From: Neocallimastix lanati (nom. inval.)
Lineage: Eukaryota > Neocallimastigomycota > Neocallimastigomycetes > Neocallimastigales > Neocallimastigaceae
NCBI GenBank assembly: GCA_016946835.1
Contig: JACVTC010000097.1
Span: 575,001 to 637,500, forward strand
Direction: 5' to 3'
Length of the DNA stretch: 62,500 nt
The notes below the pieces were generated by a model. That model was given only the letters and a program-made list of their open reading frames with translations, was not told the DNA's origin and made no database searches. Below are positions 44,282 to 57,095 of this stretch, one piece after another. Both the position numbers and the translations under genes were made by a program. Position 1 is the first letter of the stretch. Every line of letters begins with the position of its first letter.

Positions 44282-45525
44282 ATTAATGTATATTCTATTT
44301 CAAAAGATTTAAATATTCCTCCATTGGCAGCTAAGTGTGCTTTATCTTTTGATAAATGGAAAGATTCAAATTGTATTATTTCCTATTTAGTTAATAATAT
44401 TTCAAAATCTAGAAAATATTACATGGACGAAAGAAAGTAGAACTCTTAAACGTAAACTAGAGAAAAGAGGTAATAACGGTAATAAAATTAAAGATTTTTA
44501 TTGGAAAAGAGATATGAAAATCAATTCTATTAAAGCTGAAACATCAAATTTTATAAAACTTTGTTATGAATATCCTGATCTTTCATATGGTTTCTATTGG
44601 CTATTGAGAGCACGAAGCGGATATAGATTAGATGCTAGAATTGCTAAAGCTTCAAAAAATAATAGATCAAATGTATCCTAATTTTTGTCCCTGTTGTAAA
44701 AGTAATAAACAATGGATAAGTCATTGGTTCATTGATTGTCCATTTTTCAATCATATTCGTAGTAAAGTTAATGATAAAATTTTATTTTTATATAATGCTT
44801 TTAACCGTGGCAACCTAACAAATGATATTATTAATAGTAATTAATGATAATAGTAACAGTAATAATAGTAATAGTAATAATAGTTATAGCAATAATAGTA
44901 ATAGTAATAATAGTTATAGTAATATTAGTAATGTTAGTAATAGTATTGAAAATAATGTGTATGTTGATTCTAGTGTGTGTGAAAAAGTGTTTAATTTCCT
45001 TCTTGGAGGTCGAAGTATTAATAACAGTACAAGGGAATGGAAGGATCTATTTAAGTGCCAGATGAAATCAGGTGCTTATTCTGATACTCCATTCTTGGTG
45101 GTTACTGCGGCACTTCTTCAATCGATTTTACCTATTGCTATTGGTCAGCAATGGTCTTTGTTCAGTAGGTTCAAATCGAATCGTACTACTACTATCAAGA
45201 GCGACAATGCTGAAGAAACAGTAAGACAGGCCAGCAGGGCTAGCGCAACCAATGAAGATCATAATTTTGTATCTTAAAATTATGATTAACGTTGTGAAGT
45301 CAAAATTAATTATTATACTTCAGTATAATAATGCCCTTGTGAAGTCTTACAGATATTAATTATATGAAACAAGAATATATTATACCATTATTTTATTTTA
45401 TTATGTGTTTTTTTTTTTTTTTTTTGTTTATTTTTTATCTTTTTTCTTTTCTTTTTATTACATGTATTTTATCATATATTTAATTAATAAAGATGAAGCA
45501 AGTTTGATGCCGTTAAAAAAAAAAA

Positions 45526-46016
45526 AACCTCGAATAAAAGTAAATTAAGCTTTTTTTTTTGGTATTCTTTTTGTTTGATCCTAGTAAAGAAGCATAGTAA
45601 AGACACTAAACTTAAGGGCAAAGGAAACTAGAATATATACGAGTTTTAAAGTGGAAAGGTATGTTCTTATTGGTTAAAAATCTACAGAAAGAGTTAACTA
45701 TGTAATTTATTTTACTGTTCATTTTACTAATAATAGATTTGTAAATTCTTTTGAAAGTTTATCATTAAAGTGTTCACGAGGCTTTCGAAGTAAGGTATAG
45801 ATTAGTAATGAACTGAAGGTTCTTACCACAAATACCAATATTATTAAGTTTTTGTTAAGTATATAATATAAATTGGAACTGAATCATAATCTTTTTTTTT
45901 TTTTTTTTTTGAGGTCTAGAAAAAAGCAAAGAAGATAAAAATTATTACTCATTAAATTTTTTTTTTTTGGTAAATTTCCCAAATGGAGACAAATAAACTA
46001 ATACATCCTTCTTTAT

Positions 46017-46076
<60 letters not shown>

Positions 46077-46084
46077 TTTTAGCC
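45526..46084. other. Unassigned spacer, possibly LINE-derived
   Basis: Moderately AT-rich sequence (for example CACGAGGCTTTCGAAGTAAG near 45775) with T runs and a 52-base A run at about 46022-46073. It may be more of the neighbouring minus-strand LINE relic, but I could not match motifs. Confidence 0.45.
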
Positions 46085-46450
46085 TAATAATTCCAGGGAG
46101 AAAAAAGTATAATTCTCAATTCTTTTTTATTGACAATTTTTTTGACAAAAATCATTAATCCTACTTTGATGAATGAAATTACTATGGTAATTATTACAAT
46201 CCGAAAAAATCCCCCTTTCTTAGGAATGAAAACTGTAGAAGCAAAATTCTATTCACCAGAAAAAGTCATCATTCTAAAATTTTTATTAAAAAATAAAAAT
46301 GGACATTTTTGTACAATTGGGAATAGGTCATTTTTTGATTAGGATTCATTCTGAGAAAAAAAAAAAGTATTACTCTCAGAAATGAAAGATGTCTTAAAAA
46401 AAAAAAAAAAAATTCTGTTGGTATACCATCAGAACCAGGTAATATAAAAG
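46085..46450 (-). pseudogene. LINE reverse transcriptase relic on the minus strand
   Basis: On the minus strand, LPGSDGIPTEF (about 46442-46410) is the RT motif (K)xxGxDGIPxEFF. After a T-run interruption comes TVFIPKKGDF (about 46235-46205), which matches the next RT block (V.PIPKKGD...NYRGISL). The spacing is as expected for the fingers domain, but homopolymers and stops break the frame. It is a short dead fragment of an APE-type LINE. Confidence 0.65.
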
Positions 46451-46808
46451 TTAAAATATTGGGTATTCGATAAGGGATTAGCATACAGAAGACTTTCAAA
46501 GATTAGGACTAGTGAGTTCAAAAATAATACCGTTGTCTCTACATATCAAAAAAAAAAAAAAAAAAAAAAAACTAAGCTATATTTATAAAAATGAAATATA
46601 TATATAAATTAAATTAAATTAAATTAGTGAATGATGTAAAAAAAATTTAAAAAGAAAAAAAGAAAAAAAAATAAGTTGTCGTTTTTGTATTTTCTTCTTT
46701 CAATAAGTTATTTATATATATGTAATTATATTTTTATTTCACGCTTAATATAAAAATGATATATTCAAGAAAATTAAAAAAATTAAAAATAAAAATGAAT
46801 AAAATTTA

Positions 46809-46842
<34 letters not shown>

Positions 46843-46848
46843 TTATCT

Positions 46849-46879
<31 letters not shown>

Positions 46880-47153
46880 TTTTTTATTATTATTTGCTCT
46901 ATTCATATATATTTAAAATCACTATAATATATATATATATATTTATACAAGTTTTTTTTTTTTTTTTTTTGTATAATTTTTATATAATAATAATAATAAA
47001 TTTTTTTATATATGTATTATTTGTAATTTTAAATGTACTTTTATAAACATAAAAAGTTAATATTATTATAATATTAACTCTTTTTTTTTTTTTTTAGTTG
47101 TTTGTTTAATTTTAAAAATATTTAATGCTCTATTTTTCTTTTATTATTTCTAG

Positions 47154-47195
<42 letters not shown>

Positions 47196-47608
47196 CTTTT
47201 TAATATAATTAAAAAAATAATATTCTAGATCAATAAAAGAAAAAAAAAAAAAGATATACATACATTATAAACTAAATTCTATCTAAAAATTTAAATAATT
47301 TATTTAAATATATAAATTATTACGAATTGATTTAAATTTTAAATTTAATTTTTTTCTTGTTTTTTTTTTTTTTTTTTTTTTTTTTTTATTTTTATTTTTA
47401 TTTTTATTTTTATTTGTTAAATACTTTTTTCTCTTTCGTTTTTTTTTTTTTTTTTTTTTATTAACATTTAAAAAAAAAAATTTTTTTTTTCTATATCTTA
47501 TTTTTTATTTTATTTTATTTAATTTATTTTTATTTTTTATTTTATTTTATTTAATTTATTTATTTTTTTTTTTTTTAATTTCATTATATATATATATTTA
47601 TTAATTAA
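46451..47608. other. Low-complexity 3' flank of the SH3 gene
   Basis: ATTT array at about 46812-46876, A run at about 47154-47193 and several long T runs (about 47362-47390, 47440-47460). No gene is visible. The stretch next to 47608 is presumably the 3' untranslated region of the minus-strand gene. Confidence 0.65.
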
Positions 47609-50600
47609 TTATTGATAATTCATATTTGAAGCTTCTTTCTCCTTAGAGGACATTTTTTGTGAACTTGAACCTTCTGGTTTTTTCTGTTTTATTTTTCTAC
47701 CAATAGAAGGATGTTCATCCACATAAGCCTTAGATATATTACGTGGATAAACTTCTGGAGCGTTATCACGTTTTTGTATTTGATGTTTATATGATGTATT
47801 TCTTGGATATAATTCTGGATTTTCATCATCACTTTTACTATTAAGAACAGGAGAAGCAAAACTTTTACTAGTATTAGCCATAAAATTATTATTTACCTGA
47901 GGTGGTAATGGGAATCCATCCACCATTTCTGAACTATTTGAACTAGAAGCAAAATTATTATTAACAGCTTCAGAATAAGATGGTAAAGTATTATCTCTAT
48001 CATCTTGTTTCATTAAAGAAGCCTGTAAAAGACGTTCTCTTTCATATTCTATTTCTTTAAGTTTTGATTTCTGTATAATTTGTTGTTTTTCACGTTGTAT
48101 TCTTAGTTGTTGTTGCTCTATTTGTTGTTGTTGAATTTGTTGTTGAAGTTGTTGCTTTTGTTCAAGAATTTGACGTTCCTTTTCTTGTTGTATTTGTTGT
48201 AATTGTTGTAATTGTTTTTGAATTTCTTGTTGTTGTAATTGTTGTTGTATTTGTTGCTGCTTTAATTGTTCTTGTAATTTTTGTTGTTCAATTTGTTGTT
48301 TTTGTAATTGTTCTCTCTGTTTTTGAATTAATAATTGTTGTTGATAGATTTCATCCTTTCTTTTATCTATTGAATTATCATTATCATCAGTCACAATCAT
48401 ATTTTGAGTTGAATTTTCTATTGGTTGTTTTTGTTTTAAATTAGTATGATCAACGTTACTATCATTGCTATTGTTATTGGTATTGTTATTATTATAATTA
48501 TTAGTATTATTAGTATTATTGCTATTAATATTAACATTAATATTATCAGAGCTTATATTTTGAGAAGTCATAGATTCATCAATAGATTTACTTTGACTAT
48601 CTGATTCTGGTGAACCTAATAATGCTTTAGCATCTTCATGTTTACTCTCTTTTTGACTATTAGTACTAATAAATAATAATTTATTTTGTATAGAAGTTTT
48701 TGGTTTTGTGGTTGTAATAGTTGGTACTTCAATTTCATTAGAAATATTTGAAAGTTGTGATCCACGCTTTTTATTACTATTACTAATTAATGGACTCTTT
48801 CCTGGTTCAATTATATTTGAATTTCTTTTACGATGAACAGATGAGCGTAATGAGGAACTACGATTTAAGTTTGGAATAACTGGTAACGCTTTTGGAGGTA
48901 CTAAAGATACACTTAATGGTTGTTGAATAGAAAATTGGGCACCGCTTTTTCTAGCATCTTTATTATTTTCTGGGGTTACTATAATATTTGGACTAGTATT
49001 ATTGTTAGTGACATCACTAACATCAATAGTTACTTCATATTGAGTATTATTCTTTTCCCCATTAGTTCCATTAACAGGTGTATTTGTATCAGAACTTTTA
49101 TTAGTATTCTTACCAGTATCATTAAGAAGTTTAGTAATAACAGAAATAGGCAAAATACTACTTGGGAACATACCTTCATTATTATTACTTAAGGTTCCAT
49201 AATGATCTAAATTCATACCATAACACCATAAATCATCATAAAGTTCGAATACCTTAATTCTATTACCTTCATAAACTTCCAGTTCATCTTCTCTATATGG
49301 AATATAATCTTTTCTTGCAACCCATTCTTTATCGGTTAAACCATGTTCTCTAGCAAACTTTTCAGCTTCACTAATTAAACTATCCCCATTATTAATTAAT
49401 TGTTCAGTTTCTGAACCCATAGACTTTTGGGTATTATTCTTCGATAAAGTGTTAAAACCTTTATTCTTGGACATTGTATTCTTCCAAGCATCACTATACA
49501 TACTAATTGGAGGTACCATATCCTCATGAATAGTAAAACGTTTAATAGAACGTTTTCCATTTGGAATTTCATTTTTACGACTAAAAAATTTAAAAGCAAT
49601 TAAAACAACGACAAGAACAGCAAGAATTCCACCACCAACAATATAGTATATATGATCCTTATAATTTTCCATAAATTCATTAAATTTAGATTGTACAGCT
49701 GTTTCTCTTGTATTTTCACTAATATTATTGATTTGAGAATCAGAAGATATAGGAGTTAATGATTCAGAAGTATTAACTGTCAATGTTTTTTTCGTACTAG
49801 AATTTAAGTGTGATTCTGTACTTGCTTCAGTGTTTCCTGAATCACTGTTTGAACTTGAACTAGTAGTTTCATTATCATTTGTATCATTTGAAGGTTTTTC
49901 TTCCTCATTCACACCTTCTCCTTCTCCTTCACCATCACCTTCTCCTTCAACCTCACGTTTATTTATTTTATTAGAAGTATTAACAATTAAAATATTATTA
50001 CTACGTTCAATTAATTTGTCATCATCATTCCAGATAATAAAATAACCAATATCATTTTTCTTCAAATATTTAATAGATAATTAAAATATTTATAACATTG
50101 ATAATAATAATTAAAAAAAAAAAATAAATAAAATAAATATTTTGAAAATTATCCCAATATTTTTAATTTTTTAAATATATATAATAATAAAATATCATAT
50201 TAATTTAATATTATTTATTATTATTAATTATATCATACAAGTTCTTTAGGAATTTCCCAAGTATAATCTGAAGTTTTTTCAAAAATACTATTTAAAATGT
50301 TGAAATTCTTTCTATTGTTATCAAAATTTTTAATTGAATAATAAGAAAGTGTGGCATTATTAACTTTATCGTTTAAATCCCAAGAAATTGTTACTTTTTC
50401 ACCTATGTAAAAAAAAAAAAAAAAAAAAAACTTTAAACTTTAATATCACCTTCAATTTTATATAAATTAAACATAATTTTTACAACAAAAAAAAAATAAT
50501 AATAATAAATACCAATTTCGATTTTTCCATAATTAGGTTTCACTTTTATAGAACCTACAAATATAAAAAATTTGGATTAATTAAAAAATATATTTATATT

Positions 50601-50687
50601 ATAAAAACTTTTAATTAAATAATACTTACCATATGAAAAATTCAAAAATAAGATTGTCAAAACAAATAACAAAAAATTTTTAAACAT
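47609..50687 (-). CDS. Transmembrane SH3-domain protein with Kre9/KNH-like ectodomain
   Basis: Four minus-strand exons (50687-50630, 50554-50513, 50402-50239, 50059-47609) give about 904 residues. Residues 1-20 are a signal peptide (MFKNFLLFVLTILFLNFSYG). An Ig-like domain follows (about 21-117): KVKPNYGKIEIGEKVTISW, then DYTWEIPKEL and DIGYFIIWNDD. This is the W...Y.W.IP...Y.I pattern of Kre9/KNH (PF10342-type) fungal surface proteins. Acidic, Ser/Thr-rich stalk; transmembrane helix at about 224-247 (GGGILAVLVVVLIAFKFF); basic juxtamembrane; and an SH3 domain at about 335-394 (ARKDYIPYREDELEVYEGN, WCYGMNL, GMFPSSIL). Beyond it are Ser/Asn-rich sequence, a Gln-rich coiled coil (about 660-780), and a Pro/Ser-rich basic tail. 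I infer a plasma-membrane sensor linking the wall to SH3 partners. Confidence 0.88.
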
Positions 50688-53600
50688 ATTGATTATTACT
50701 TTTTTTAATTTAGAACTGATATTTCGTAAATAAATTCTATTTAAAATTAAAAAAATAATAATAATTATAATAAAATATAAATCTCTATAAAAAAAAAAAA
50801 AGTAAAATTAACTTTTTCTTTATATTTTAATTAAGCTTAAGTTAAAATCTAATATTTGAAATATATATATTATACTTTTAATTAATAAATTTATATATAA
50901 TATATATATAGTCAAATATTAAATAGATTTAATAAATCAAATTGCTTAAATTAAATATTAAAATTTATAATTTTTTATAAAACTTTATTAAACTTTTTCA
51001 CTTTTAAACTTTAATTAATTTATATTTATACATAAAAATATAAATATATATATATTCAATGTTTATTAATTTACTTTTGTTTTAGTTTCTATCTTTTTAC
51101 TATAAGTCAAAATTGTTTTGTTTATAGTATTTCTCATTAATTTTAAATATGCTATTTTTCCAAATAAACAAATTATTTAATTAATATATATATATATTTT
51201 TTTTTCTTTTTTTGATTTCTATGTACTTAATTTTTCTTCTTTTTTTTTTTTTTTTTTTTAAGTATATTTGATTTTATTGTGATTTTTTTATATTTTTTAT
51301 ATCATTTACTTAAATTATAATTTTTGATTATTCTTTAATATTATCTAATGAAATATTATCATTAATTTTGTATTTATTTTATTCACTAAAGCAATTGCTT
51401 AATAAATAATTAATTAATAAATATCTTTTTCCCTTCTTTTCTTTTATTGTTAATAAATTTTAGATTATTTTATTTTTAAATAAAATAAAATAAAATAAAA
51501 GATAAAAAAAAGATAAAAAAATAAAAAAATAAAACTAATTTTGTATTAGTATCAAAAATTAAATAAATAAAAACTAATTATAATAGATTATTATATATGA
51601 AACAATTATAAATAAATATAATTGAATATATATAATACTGTTTATACATCAATAAATTGATTTCTTTTTTATTTATTTATTTATTTTTATTTATGTTATT
51701 TTTTTTATATACATTAATTTTTATATTTAATAAATGCTTATCATTTATTAGTATTCAAACTTTATTTTATATAAGTTAAGTACCCTCCAATACAATTATT
51801 TTTAAAATTTTAAACCAATATATATTAAGTATTGTTAATAAATTGTTTTAACTTTTCATATATTTACATTATTATTAGTAAGTATAAGTAAATATAATAC
51901 TTTAAAAAAAAAAACCTTTTTTTTTTATTTTTTTAGATTAACTATATGTAATATTAAAATAGTATTAAAATATATTATTTGTTATATAATAATAAATAAA
52001 AATATTAAAATTTAATATAAATATATTATATTGTTTATTTTACAAATGGAAATACATTCTCTAAATGTATAAAATTAACTTTGTTGAAAAAGGAAAATTA
52101 TATATTATAAATATTTGAAAATTTCATAATTAATAGAATTTGTTATAAAGAACAGATTTTAATTTATTATTACATATTCATCATTAAGTTATGTTACACG
52201 AATAAATTAACTATCTATTTATTACATTAAATTAAACTTTTTCTTTTTAGTATTATATTTATATATATTTTTATCCTTTTAATATGAAATGTTTTTATAA
52301 TTTAAAACAATTTAATTATAAATAAAATTTTACAATTGTTTATTAAAATATGTATAGAATAATATATATGAAAATTTTTAAAATTAAATATATTAATATT
52401 GATTGAAATAAATATTATATAATGTTATATAATATGAATTACTGTATTTAGGGCAAGTTTGTATATGAAGTAGTATATGAATTAAATAATAAATAAATAA
52501 ATAGGATTAATATTATAAAATAATACTAATAATTCTATTATTATAAAATTTATTAATAATAATAGGAATATAAATAGAATTATCAAAAATAATGATTAAA
52601 ATAATAATACAATTTCTGTTTAATTTATATAATATTTTTATTTTATATATAAATCGAATTTTGGTTAGATTTTTATATTCTAAAATTTAATCCTTTGGGT
52701 TAATATAATATAAAATTACACAAATGAAAGTAAAAGAATTATATAAAATATAAAATCAATATAAATAAAGCTAAAAATATCCTGTAATATCTATCAAAAA
52801 GTAATAAAAACAATTTATGGTTTTTACATAATAATTAACAGTTTTCAATATATATTTGTGCATAATTAATTATAATGAATTTGTTACCTTCAAATAACAT
52901 TAATATTAATTTCAGTACATAAAAAAAATTGACATATATATATTATTATATAAAAATATTAAGTATAAATAAAATATATATATATTTTATACTATTTAAT
53001 TATTTTACTGTAGTTCTATATATTTATATATTTATTATATATTTGGATTTAATCTTTTTATTTATTTATTTATTTATTTATTATTTATTATTTATTATTT
53101 ATTTATTTTTTATCTCCAGTTTTTAATTTCTTTTTTTTTTATTTTATTTGCTTGCATACTATAAAAAAAATGTTTTATTTGTGTAACATTGAATATTATA
53201 ATTAAAGTTTAATATATATATGAAATTTTAACATATTAAAAAAAATACTTTTAATTAATAATAATATTAAAAAGCAATTTAAATTTTATAAATTTTATAA
53301 ATATTAAAATTCTACACGTTTATTAATACTTAAAAATTAATTTTTTTTTAATTATTTTTATAGTTTATTTTTAAATTTAAAAAAAAAAAATTATTACCAT
53401 TATATCTTATTTTCCATTATTTCATATTTTAATTTTATACCTATTACTATTTTTTTAAAAAAAAAATATATATATATATATATAAATTAAATAAATATAC
53501 TTTTAATTATTTTTTATTTTATTTTATTCAATCGGTACGTTATTTCTATTTAATTTCTATTTATACTCTACTATTTATTATATTCTATTTTATTCAATCT

Positions 53601-54463
53601 TTACTTTCTTACTTTATATTCTACTATTATTTGATTATTATATAATTTTTTATATACATAATTTTTTTTTTAAATCTTTAAATAGATGTTAATTTTTTAT
53701 TTTAAATATATCATTTATTTTTAATTAATTTTAAAAGTTGAAGATTAAAAAAATTAAAAATTTTTATTATTTTAAAAATTTTAAAATCTAAAAAGCTTTT
53801 TAAATATTAAATATATAATTAAAATAAAAATCATAATTTAAAAAAAAATAATATTAATGATAATAAATAAAAAAAAAACATTATATACAAAAAAAAAAAA
53901 AAAAGGAATGAGTCCAATTTCAATATATATTAACATTTATAAAAAATTATTTATACATATATATAAATTATCAATTTTTAATTGATTTATGAATTTAATT
54001 AAATATGTTATTTTCAAATGTAATATATAATAAAAAATGAACATTAAGAAAAATTAAAATAAAAATTAAATATAAATATATATTTCCTTTTCTTTTTATT
54101 TTCTAAATAAAATAAATTTAAATTAAAATATAATAATAATAATTGTAATAAAATAGGAAATGAAAGTAATTTATATTTTTCAAGAATAATTAATAAAATG
54201 AGTTTCATTTTCCGTTCATTGTTAATTCTTTTTTTTTAAAAAAAAAAAACTTTAAAAAAAAAAATTATTTATATTTCAAAATGAATAATAAATAATGTAA
54301 TAAATCATAATTTATATAATAAAAAAAATAATTTAATGTAAATAATTGTTTATAAAAACAATCAAGAGAATAATAAGAAATGATGAAACAATTTATTCTT
54401 TTCTATGAAAAATATTAAATAAATATGAATCACAAAAATTAAGACACAATAATTAAAATATTT
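50688..54463. other. Large gene-free AT-rich spacer
   Basis: About 3.8 kb with no credible gene, RNA or element. It holds only short ATTT tracts (for example 51672-51690, 53057-53110), homopolymers and AT filler. The 65-codon frame at 52929 is Ile/Tyr/Phe-rich and unsupported. The first few hundred bases should contain the SH3-gene promoter. Confidence 0.65.
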
Positions 54464-55435
54464 ATTCATTAAATTTATAGAACTCCGTGAGATCGGGTCA
54501 ATAGTCCGGAGTTCAATTCCACCTTACTACCCATTATAATCCATTTGACAGCCTAACCCTGAATCGAACAAGTCATCGTCTACACTATGATCGTGCTTCT
54601 CAGTTGTACGTATACATTGCCTGAAGCGGGGTGATTCCTGCGTATTGTAAATCCTCATTAGTTAATGTATTTGCGTGTTCATCACGTGTTAGGATAGATT
54701 TCCTAATTTGGAGAAAGGTAATATAGTAAATAAATAATAATGTTATAGTGTATGTGGTTGTGGCTTGCTATATCCAACATATCCAAATCTTGTGGTTCTG
54801 TAATCCGTGACTGAGAGCGTCGACGCCGAAATGGTATGGCATGGGAGCACTTTGTTGTATCCTGATGCACCCGCTATAAAGTTTGTCTGTTGTGGCTGGG
54901 ATGAAAGGATCAAGACTTACGATAGTCTAAAAAAAAAAAAATAAAAAAAAAAAAAAAAAAAAAAAAACATAGACTTGCACATATGGGTACCCATCTCCCA
55001 TATGGCCATACAGTTATTAATTAACTGTAAGGTGATGAGTTATTGGCATACTGTATCAGCTTCGCCGCTCTCAATCGTCGTTACACACTGCCCGGAGATG
55101 CATTCCTAACGTTCCTACATATATCTCTAATGACCACGAGCATCAGAACGGAACCATTAACTCCTCCCTAGTGGGTGTAATCATTGGCGATTGGAAATTT
55201 TACAATCATCAAGGTCTATGCTTCAATTCAAAGCGTAGTATCAGGGATGGGTGAAATAATCATTTGAGGGAAAGCCTTATGGACATCACGTGTGGTCTCA
55301 TGATATCCCAGGATAGAAACCTCATCCGATTATTTGGTGCCATGCCGAGGATTCGAACCCCGCCCTCTACAGTGACCTGTATCGTCCTAACCGACTGGAC
55401 CAACATGGCTAAAAAAAAAAAAAATATTCATTAAA
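54464..55435 (+). mobile_element. Composite GC-richer retroposon with A-tail and flanking duplication
   Basis: A block of nearly balanced composition (54481 to about 55410) sits in pure AT sequence. It ends in an A run (55411-55424), and both edges carry ATTCATTAAA (54464-54473 and 55426-55435), as expected for a target-site duplication. Internal landmarks: a B-box-like AGTTCAATTCC at about 54512, GAGCGTCGACG at 54815-54825 (shared with LINE tails here), an internal A-rich tract at about 54929-54966, and an antisense tRNA-like sequence at its right end. No coding frame was found. I infer a SINE-like or chimeric retroposon. Confidence 0.6.
55339..55409 (-). tRNA. tRNA-like sequence, Asp(GUC)-like, probably pseudo or SINE-derived
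   Basis: On the minus strand a cloverleaf can be drawn. The 7-bp acceptor stem is GCCATGT/GCATGGC with one G-T pair, followed by TG. The D arm is GTCC/GGAC with a 9-base loop containing GG; the A box reads TGGTCCAGTCGG. The T arm is CGGGG-TTCGAAT-CCTCG with a perfect B box GGTTCGAATCC-type core. The weak point is the anticodon arm: TACAG/CTGTA closes a loop of only 4 bases (GTCA) instead of 7. It also sits inside a retroposon next to its A-tail. It may therefore be a tRNA-derived promoter in reverse orientation or a decayed tRNA gene. Confidence 0.5.
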
Positions 55436-56351
55436 ATTTTAATTTTTTTTAAAAAATAATTTTAATAATAACCCAACCTATAAAAATTTAATAATATACC
55501 TTAACCCTAATAAAATAAAATAACAAATTAAAAGATATTTATTTTTTTAAATAAATATTAAAAAAAAAAAAATTAAAAAAACCAATAATTAATAAAATAT
55601 AAAATAATTTTCGATTAAAATATAAAATATTTAGATTATATATTAATTACATTTGTTCAACTATATTTAATTTATTAAGTTTTTTAACATTAATAAATAT
55701 AAAGGATTATATTTAATTTTTTTTCTTTTTTTTTTTTCTTTGTATATTAATATATATATATATTTTTTAAATAGTAAATTGTAACAAATATAAATTATGA
55801 TATAAAGGAAATATTTATTTTTTAATATTTCTTTTTTAATAATTATTTTATAATTACACTCAGAAATACTTTTAAAGCCAATGAGTAATTGTTACTATTT
55901 GAAGTTTATAAGTCATTTTAATAAATATTTAGTAGGTCCTTTTGTTACTACATTATTATTATTTTTTGTACAATTTACAATATTTTTAGACAAATATGAT
56001 ATTTTTCATTTTATGAATTACTATAAAAAGAAAATGGAAAATTTTATATATATTAAAAGCTAAAACAACCATAAGAAATTTTATTGGTTAAAAGATGATA
56101 ACCATAAAACAATTTACATCTATCATTTTTAATTTTTCTTTATTCATTCATAAAAAAAAAAAAAAAAAAAAAGGAAATTTCATATTTTAAATTAAAAAAA
56201 AAATATTATACTTAGGCAAATTAATATAAAATGAACTTTAAAAAATTTTTTTTCTATTCTACATTTTAATAGTTAAAAAATAATATATAACATATTACAA
56301 TTGATTATAATAAAATAATCATATATTATTACATATGATTATACGCTATAA
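55436..56351. other. AT-rich spacer before the LTR element
   Basis: No supported gene. A 60-codon frame at 55881-56063 has a hydrophobic middle but no start context or recognisable family. Confidence 0.6.
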
Positions 56352-56355
56352 ATCA

Positions 56356-56914
56356 TGATATAAAATGAAATATTCAAACCTTAATTAATATAAAATTAGT
56401 TTTTATTATTCAAACATAAATTAATGTCATAAATCAAATTTAAATCTAATGATTTTACAACAATTTCAATATGTGGCTTGATTTCTATATATTAATTATA
56501 TTTATAATTAATAATAAATTTTATAGCATAAATCAATGTTTTAATTATATTCTTATTATTTTATATTTATATTTATATAGTTATTAAATATTTCCTTAAA
56601 TAATAATTATTAACAGTTTATTCTAATCACAAGAACAATTAATTAAATAGTTAATTATAACTAAATAACATAAAAATAAAGCATTTCTCTGAATTAAAAG
56701 AAGGGCTGTAGTCGTCGTTGTTAAGTAAAAGTTAAGATTAAAAGTTATATTATGTTAAGTTAGTTTGTAATTAAAAGAATAAGAAAGTTGTTAAATAGTC
56801 TTTTTAAATATATGTAGTTTCTATATAAAATTAAATAAATAAATAAATAATAAATTAATAAATTTAATAAATAAATCCCAACAAAAGTACATCGAACTTT
56901 TGAGTTGTATATCA
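56356..56914 (+). repeat. 5' LTR
   Basis: 559 bp, starting TGATATA and ending TATATCA, which are perfect 7-bp inverted termini with the canonical TG...CA. It matches 60336-60894 without a difference that I can see. The GC-richer GGGCTGTAGTCGTCGTTG near 56703-56720 may be a regulatory or packaging segment. The AAATAAAGCA near 56675 is a possible poly(A) signal. Confidence 0.93.
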
Positions 56915-56916
56915 AT

Positions 56917-56934
56917 TGGTGGAGATATCGGCTC
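56917..56934 (+). other. Putative primer-binding site
   Basis: Two bases after the 5' LTR the sequence TGGTGGAGATATCGGCTC begins with TGG, as primer-binding sites do because tRNAs end in CCA. The complementary tRNA 3' end would read GAGCCGATATCTCCACCA. I cannot tell which tRNA this is from the sequence alone. Confidence 0.65.
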
Positions 56935-57000
56935 TTGTGGGAGGAAAAATATATTTATTAAATTTTAATATTATTTTTTTTTTAAATAAAATAAAATATA

Positions 57001-57041
<41 letters not shown>

Positions 57042-57095
57042 TTTTCGATTAAAGAATTTTTCAGTCAATTAGAAAATAGAATTAAAGTTAAAAAT

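Larger units (their letters stand above)
43190..45525 (+). mobile_element. LINE 3' half, interrupted by a nested LINE
   Basis: The outer element begins with the post-palm RT region (CYTYLGMPFDKSSSL, then INSYVLSKVSYFAPLLGS, about 43225-43440). It continues to about 43666 and resumes at about 44279 (LAAKCALSFDKWK). The C-terminal CCHC knuckle typical of APE-type LINEs is at about 44683-44740 (C-x2-C-x8-H-x4-C in FCPCCKSNKQWISHWFIDC). A Ser/Asn-rich microsatellite region with a frame change follows, then the ORF2 end EETVRQASRASATNED at about 45205-45270. The 3' untranslated region carries AATAAAG and a terminal A run at about 45514-45525. The catalytic RT half is missing, so it is a 5'-truncated copy. 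Confidence 0.85.

Noticed and set aside
54481-54530. Plus-strand tRNA gene suggested by AGTTCAATTCC
   Set aside because: Only a B-box-like segment is present; no acceptor pairing or D arm could be built around it.
55881-56063. Small membrane protein of 60 residues
   Set aside because: It has a hydrophobic middle but ordinary AT-biased composition and no recognisable family or gene context.
56916-57095. Longer Gag N-terminus starting upstream of 57096
   Set aside because: The upstream part crosses a long A run reading poly-Lys and the primer-binding region; the ATG at 57096 starts the conserved helical domain.
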